Positions 56,690 through 62,000 of a stretch of DNA of 62,000 nt are shown piece after piece. Position numbers and translations under genes: made by a program. Under the pieces are notes generated by a model. That model was not told the DNA's origin. It saw only the letters and a program-made list of their open reading frames with translations, and searched no databases. Numbering within the stretch: the stretch's first letter is position 1; each line of letters starts with the position of its first letter. Source of the stretch: Cristatella mucedo (lineage: Eukaryota > Bryozoa > Phylactolaemata > Cristatellidae); contig WPIO01000028.1 of NCBI GenBank assembly GCA_009760855.2, forward strand, positions 2,867,501-2,929,500, in the 5' to 3' direction.

Positions 56690-57110
56690 TTAAAACTTAT
56701 CGTAATCACCTCTTAATTGACTTTACCCGCCTCAAGTATGTTTCCAGTGGAATAATTGATGCACCGCAATCCCTCAAAACCTCAAATAACTCATCAGATT
56801 TTTCTCGTATAGAACTCTGACTCTGACACTTAATAGAGTGATGGACTTTGTCCCTCTGATGTTCAATTGGGGTTCAAGTCTGGGCATCGTCTTGCCAACT
56901 GCATGACCTCAAACGGCTCGAAGCCAATTGAGTTGGTGAAAAACCGCCACCGCAGAATGTTTTGTATTGCAGTTATTCTGCATATAGATATCAAGCCCGT
57001 GAAGAGTACAAGCAGATGGCAAGCCAGCATTCTGCACGCTGTCCGGATAGATATTCTGATGCACGACTCCTTGGATCCTGTAGAGCCGCTTAACACCTTA
57101 AGTTGAGAAG
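56690..57110 (-). mobile_element. Tc1/mariner-like transposase fragment, decayed
   Basis: Reading the minus strand with frameshifts gives 'LHGLDIYMQNNCNTKHSA', corresponding to the family's 'LHG.DF.FQQDNA..H.A' block, then 'LARRCPDLNPN', matching the hallmark '(W)P..SPDLNPIE' and, farther on, a weak C-terminal match ending '..DYDKF'. The second catalytic aspartate (QDN) appears as asparagine (QNN). Several frameshifts make it inactive. The first catalytic region and both inverted ends were not found. Confidence 0.72.
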
Positions 57111-57229
57111 CAGCTCCATTACACTTCCACCGAGGAATTGCACTGTCTATTTTGAGAACAACCATATGCTTTAGCTTTAACCGTTGTCCACCTAATGAAC
57201 TTATTTCTTTTATTCCGGCAGAATAGATT
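57111..57229. other. Short unassigned segment
   Basis: May include more of the mariner fragment; no motif recognised. Confidence 0.3.
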
Positions 57230-57400
57230 GCATTTAGTCTCATTGGTGCATGAATTAAGCATGTCACCCCTAATAATGTTATTATTTTGCACATTAAGCG
57301 TACAATCACTAACCATTCAATCGTCCTTCATTTGCAGTAAATGTTAAGTGCCCGGAAAGAGATTGATTTCTCTCAGGGAGTTATAATAAGTTTATGTTTG
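57230..57400 (+). mobile_element. LINE-A 3' end remnant at the head of P3
   Basis: 'atgtcacccctaataatgtta', 'tttgcagtaaatgttaagtgcc', 'ggaaagagattgatttctctc' are the LINE-A 3' region and stem-loop. Shared with P1 (2330-2500). Confidence 0.75.
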
Positions 57401-58807
57401 TATTATTAATATTGGCACGTTAACTGGCGGGCCGAGAAATGTTGGGGGAAATAAAAAGCAATTTTAGCAGAGACCTAACAGATTTTAAGGAGATGCAGGT
57501 AGCAGCTAAAGCCGGTAACAAGTTCCACACTTCCAGATTAAAAATAGTTGTTTCTGCACTGGTTTTAGACAATTTAGAGCAGCAAACGGTAGTCCTGCAA
57601 CCATCCAGCGAATCTCAGTACTGAAAGATGCAGCAATGTCTGGTATGTCCTCACTCAGTGGCTAAAATTGCCACGCGGCATAAGTTTATTTTCCCAGCTG
57701 ATTTTTCTACCACATTCTCTGAAAAACAGTCTAGAGGACCTGCTAAGCCTCCAAGCGGCAAACGGTGCTGAATGATTACAACAAACCAATTGGCTCAAAC
57801 GACCACTATAAAACACATCGAACAAGTGCACCACTTAGTGCCTTCTAATTATAGTAGCTTAGTTTGGTGCGACATGTTTACCGTTAAGAATTGCACCAAG
57901 CGAGTGGTGGTGACTGAATAAGAGAACTTGCCTAAGCGGTCGTCTTAGCCTCACCATTTGAAACCTCTATATACTTGGATTCTGCTAAAAGCCATTCAGG
58001 GGGTGCACGTTGTACGTTCTTTAGAATGAGCTCAGTGCATAGTCATACAATGCGACCACTGCGACACATCACCCCATGGTTTATATAAAATATTTACATA
58101 TATCTTGACCTGCTCATCAGCCTTTAAAAGTGCACTATCGATAATTGAATTTCCTTCTTGATAAAACGCCAAGGTAAACTTTAATTGTCACTTTCATTGT
58201 GCCAATAAGACAATACGGTTTCCAGATGCTGCTCAAATGCGGCACTGCTCAGTCCCTTTCTGAAACACTGCTCAGTAGACCCTGAGGCTAGCTCAGTACT
58301 TAATTATTGACTGCCCTCTAAATCTAGCTCGGTGGCCCAGGACCAATCAGACACGGCACCATTGAAGCACTTACCGTCAGGAGTGATTGATGCAGCTATC
58401 TTAGCAACTGGTCGTTTCAAACTTGATAGCAGAGTAGCCTTCGGCTAGATGATCGCCTCTTACTATATAACGGAAACTGTGAGTCATGGACGTTATAGCA
58501 TTCCCTGAAGCCTGCCTAAGTTGAGGAAGCATTCAATTCCTCGTTACATTTTTGAACAGTTAACAGGCAACTATCTACCAATGCCGTTATCTTCTCTTAG
58601 AATCTGGTGCAGTTACACTAATTTCTGGGATTAAATTAGCAGCCCAGCAAGAAAATGGACCTGGAACGAACAATAATGATAAATTGCCACTGAGAAACTC
58701 ATGCAAATCATACTATGCATGATGATACGAAGTTAAGCACTTAATCCAAGACTTTAGCTAGCTTCATAATACTGAGATTGCACTCACTAACCGCCTGACA
58801 AACACTC

Positions 58808-59005
58808 TTAATCTTTGTAGTTAGTATTTTTTACAAATATTGCATTTCCACTATGGTGAATTTCGGCTATAATTAGCATTTCTATCTTGTAGGTTGTTGG
58901 TTGACAATGTGCTAAAGGCAACCATAATATCCTAATCGAGACGTTCTGCCGCGATACACAAACGTTTACTCCATGATCCACGAATTCTATGGTCAATCCT
59001 GCCAA
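58808..59005 (-). CDS. Candidate ORF, P3 counterpart of 3834-4133 (doubtful)
   Basis: 65 codons with 'SIRILWLPLAHCQPTTYK'. It starts with TTG rather than ATG at the position where P1 has ATG, and ends earlier. See the P1 entry; protein selection is not shown. Confidence 0.13.
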   Translation of the reverse strand: MAGLTIEFVDHGVNVCVSRQNVSIRILWLPLAHCQPTTYKIEMLIIAEIHHSGNAIFVKNTNYKD

Positions 59006-59088
59006 AGATGCAACCTACTGAAACGGACTCTCAGAAAATTTCCCCTCTAGGTTATGCTGCTGGAATATTCGCTACGCCAGGGATAAAA

Positions 59089-59135
59089 AATTTGGAGCGA
59101 TCGCACCTGCAGGCAACGATCGGTGCCCGAGCACT
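59089..59135. other. 47-base block identical to P1 4217-4263
   Basis: Perfect match inside diverged flanks; see P1 entry. Confidence 0.6.
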
Positions 59136-59957
59136 CAACAATCAGAGGTACCCTGTTCAAGCCATACCATCCACTCCGTTCCCAGAGAACTGGCCTCTGC
59201 TGCACAAGTCTACTGGAAAGGGTCATTATTAAATTAAAATGGATAGCATTCTACTATATAAAACTGGCAAAGGCTGTCTTTGTGAATACGTCATTGCTAA
59301 TTGAATCGGCCTATCTGTGCTAGTCTTTCGGCCATTTTAATTTCAGTCCCAGTTGGCATTTGAAATATCTTTGCTGCTTGAGGTAATGAACTGCTATCCG
59401 ACCAGCTTAATAGCTATCAGCTATTCTTATACGATAAGCAAGCTATTTGAAATCTCTCACTCGTTTCTAGACTTTAGCTCACAAAAGTTAAGAAACCTGA
59501 TTTCCTGTGGGGATCATTTAGCCGTAAATACTTAACATTTACCTATATTACTAAGTGTAACACTATCAATAACTATCGCCATATCGGATGCACATAACAA
59601 CTGGACTTGGCGAATGTATTCTTTGTGTATTTTCCCAATGTGACTTTTCATTAAAAGACAATCTCTGGTGCACAGTTAATTAGACCTACTTCCGGTGATA
59701 AAACATTGCAAGTTGTATGCTTATTAAGACCTGAATACCACATACAAGTTGGTCCTTTCGTTTCGACTTCCCTGTTTACTGTTTAAGCTTACTACAGGCT
59801 ACTATTCTTCTCGCGGGAAGATTTGTAGACTGCTGTTGTTTCAAAGCTAAACCGCTAAGGTAAGCATGTCTTTCGCGATCGTTACAGCATCCACATAACA
59901 CGGCAAATCACCGATCTGCACTGCTCCAGCAAGCGGCCTATCAAAGCAAAAGTGTTG

Positions 59958-60395
59958 CCTTTCGTACCTAGCTGAACTGCTGCATCAGTTTCAGCATGTT
60001 CACGCCCTCAGGTTCTGTGTGGACAATAAATTAGCTGTCCCATTCCTCCGCTTAAAGACAGTTGGCGACAGAAGCTTTAGTTCTGCAGGTTCTAGACTGT
60101 GGAACTGGCTTCCACAATTCTTACGCAGCGACATCTACTGTCCAACTGCCGACTATGGCACATCTTTTTCAGCGGTCCTGAACTGCTACTTCTATGCTAC
60201 TCACTACCTCAACTGCTCTCCTAACTCTGCTATGCTTCCCACTTTCTCTTTGTTGCGTGAGACGAAGTCTGTTGGCTACCGAATGCGTACCGAAAGCCGC
60301 TTAGGCTGTGAGTGCGCTATACAAAACTCTCCTGCGTAACACCCACATGGTCTTTATGACTTTGTGGAGTTACTGACGGAGATACATTACATTTC
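59958..60395 (+). mobile_element. LINE-B copy, strongly 5'-truncated
   Basis: Starts at 'cgtacctagctgaactgctg' and follows 49735-50160 closely to the TAA stop at 60337-60339 and 'gatacattacattt'. The tail touches the (CT)n array. Because P1 lacks it, it inserted after P duplication. A Ser-for-Pro and Trp-for-Ser change ('SAGSRLWNWLPQ') distinguish it from the sister copies. Confidence 0.92.
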
Positions 60396-60404
60396 AGGTT
60401 TCTT

Positions 60405-60590
<186 letters not shown>

Positions 60591-62000
60591 CTTAATAATC
60601 CGAAATTCAATCAGACTTGGCAACTTACTACCAGCTATTGCGACTCAATTGCTTAGCTGAGCCTCTAACGAGACTTAAATCAGGAGGAGATTGGTTAGGG
60701 CTAGCATTCTCTTAAAGCTTATAACTGACTCCCGAATACCAGTATGATGTTTCTGCCTTGACGACTATGAAAAAGAATGTAAAAATGCAACTATTCGTAC
60801 AGCATATACCGGTTCAGTGTGAATGGTCTTTTGAGTGCTCATGCGTGGATACTTTGCATGTTCTTGAGAATATCTTTATATACTTTAAGTGTAGCACAGT
60901 CCAGTGCCTCTAGATCAAGTTCTGGGAGACAACAAATGTCTTATTGTTTTTATATTGTTTTTATTACCATGGCACGCTCTGAGCTTTATGTACTCCTTGT
61001 TTTAAGCTTTCCGAAGTTATTTTAAAATGATTCTTCGATGTTCTATCAGGCTAAAAGCCTAATAAAACTATAAAACATAGCCCTCTCCAACTCGCGGTAG
61101 ACCCGGATTCACATAGGCTGCTCAGGGACCTATGCCTACCGGCCTGGCATAATCAAATTTAGGGGCCATTGCAAATTTCCAACCTAGGCCAGGCCTAGCC
61201 TGGCCTAGGCGTGACAGTGACCCTGGTTTTAGCGATTCCAAGCCATTGTTATTTCCTAAGTTGCAGAATTAATTTGGACAAAAAAAATTTATTAATGAAA
61301 TTCTTGCTAAAATTATAAACTAGATTCCAAACTTTTCGCTTAAGCTCCGACAATTACCAGTATACTTTGATTTAGTTTTTTAAGCGAGAAATCGTTTAAA
61401 TTATGAAATATACCATTTGATAAAAATTATATCGTACCTGCATACGCTTGAACGGACTAACTAAATCAAATTAATAATAATGAATAGTAGTAAATTTGAG
61501 TTCATAGAATCATGAACAACTGACATAAATTAGGTATTGGGTTGCCAAATCCTAGTTATTAGTTGACACAGAGCAGTTTGCAGGTGGCCAGTCGCTTGCA
61601 GGCCATAGCTCAAGCTTAATAACATCCTACTTGCTTTCACTTTGGCCGTTACGGCAATGTGTCATCGTATTAATTACTCTTATAATTCCCTATTATCCTT
61701 CGCACAAATAATTCAACTCTTAGCTATTGTCTTATATCTGCCTATTTGATCACAGAGCCCTTCACTAATGAAAAGAGCCCACTGGACTCTTGAACTGAGG
61801 CACCTTTTGCGAGCTCCTTTACCACCATTAAGCCTGCCCATTTGGGCCTCATCCTGAAGTGTATTTGCAGTCTAAAAATATTAGCAGCTCTCAGTTGAGA
61901 GACTAAAAGTAACAGAATTTTGAAATAATAATATTAAGTAGGAATCGACTCTATTTGCCTAGAACCGTTGGTGCTCGTAGCATTACACGTTCATGAAATG

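Noticed and set aside
56863-57309. 148-codon minus-strand protein as a distinct gene
   Set aside because: Part of it is a frame-shifted reading of the mariner-like fragment; the tail 'CPDLNPN' is the only in-frame match.

Overview
The window reads as repeat-dominated, intron-scale nuclear DNA of an animal, most likely an invertebrate; the species cannot be named from the sequence. Supporting signs are AT-rich sequence without operons or dense reading frames, L2/CR1-type non-LTR retrotransposons (endonuclease plus reverse transcriptase, with [10 protein letters not shown] and FYADDTQLY motifs), tRNA-derived SINEs with A and B boxes, hAT and Tc1/mariner remnants, long (CT)n arrays, and possible GT splice donors. 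No complete host protein-coding gene could be established. Family and unit names used here (LINE-A, LINE-B, SINE-1, SINE-2; units S, T, P, Q, G, D, E) are my own labels.

Layout. 1-10020 is a set of local duplications: S1/T1, a P unit, S2, Q1 and T2, where T2 is an almost exact copy of T1. 10395-16199 holds LINE-A and LINE-B copies nested in one another, with an intact-looking LINE-A reverse transcriptase segment at 13432-14490. 16200-19485 is mostly featureless. 19490-24078 holds LINE-A copies, a SINE-1, and an antisense LINE-A interrupted by both a SINE-1 and a sense LINE-B. 25283-26060 is a hAT 3' part inserted in an old LINE-B. 26600-31700 (D1) and 45870-55220 (D2) are diverged copies of one segment, each carrying the same candidate signal-peptide exon and each later hit by different transposons. 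P recurs at 33690-36080 (P2) and 57400-62000 (P3). 37085-39960 is a graveyard of LINE fragments. 51640-54535 is the only LINE-A copy that keeps both endonuclease and reverse transcriptase, and it is broken. 55225-56265 is an antisense LINE-A, followed by a mariner fragment.

How it works together. LINE-A ends in a stem-loop (arms AAAGCGCC and GGCGCTTT, inner arms AGAGA and TCTCT) followed by a TTA-rich tail. SINE-1 carries a tRNA-like head joined to nearly the same stem-loop, as expected of a SINE mobilised by a partner LINE. LINE-B ends in an ACATT repeat. SINE-2 has a different tRNA-like head and tail. Because D1/D2 and P1/P2/P3 are duplicates, insertions shared by copies predate duplication and private ones postdate it, giving a relative history. 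I see no evidence of a new enzymatic or defence system. The best leads are the shared LINE/SINE 3' stem-loop, the head-to-head LINE-B/LINE-A composite, the paralogous signal-peptide exons, and a 47-base perfectly conserved block between P1 and P3.
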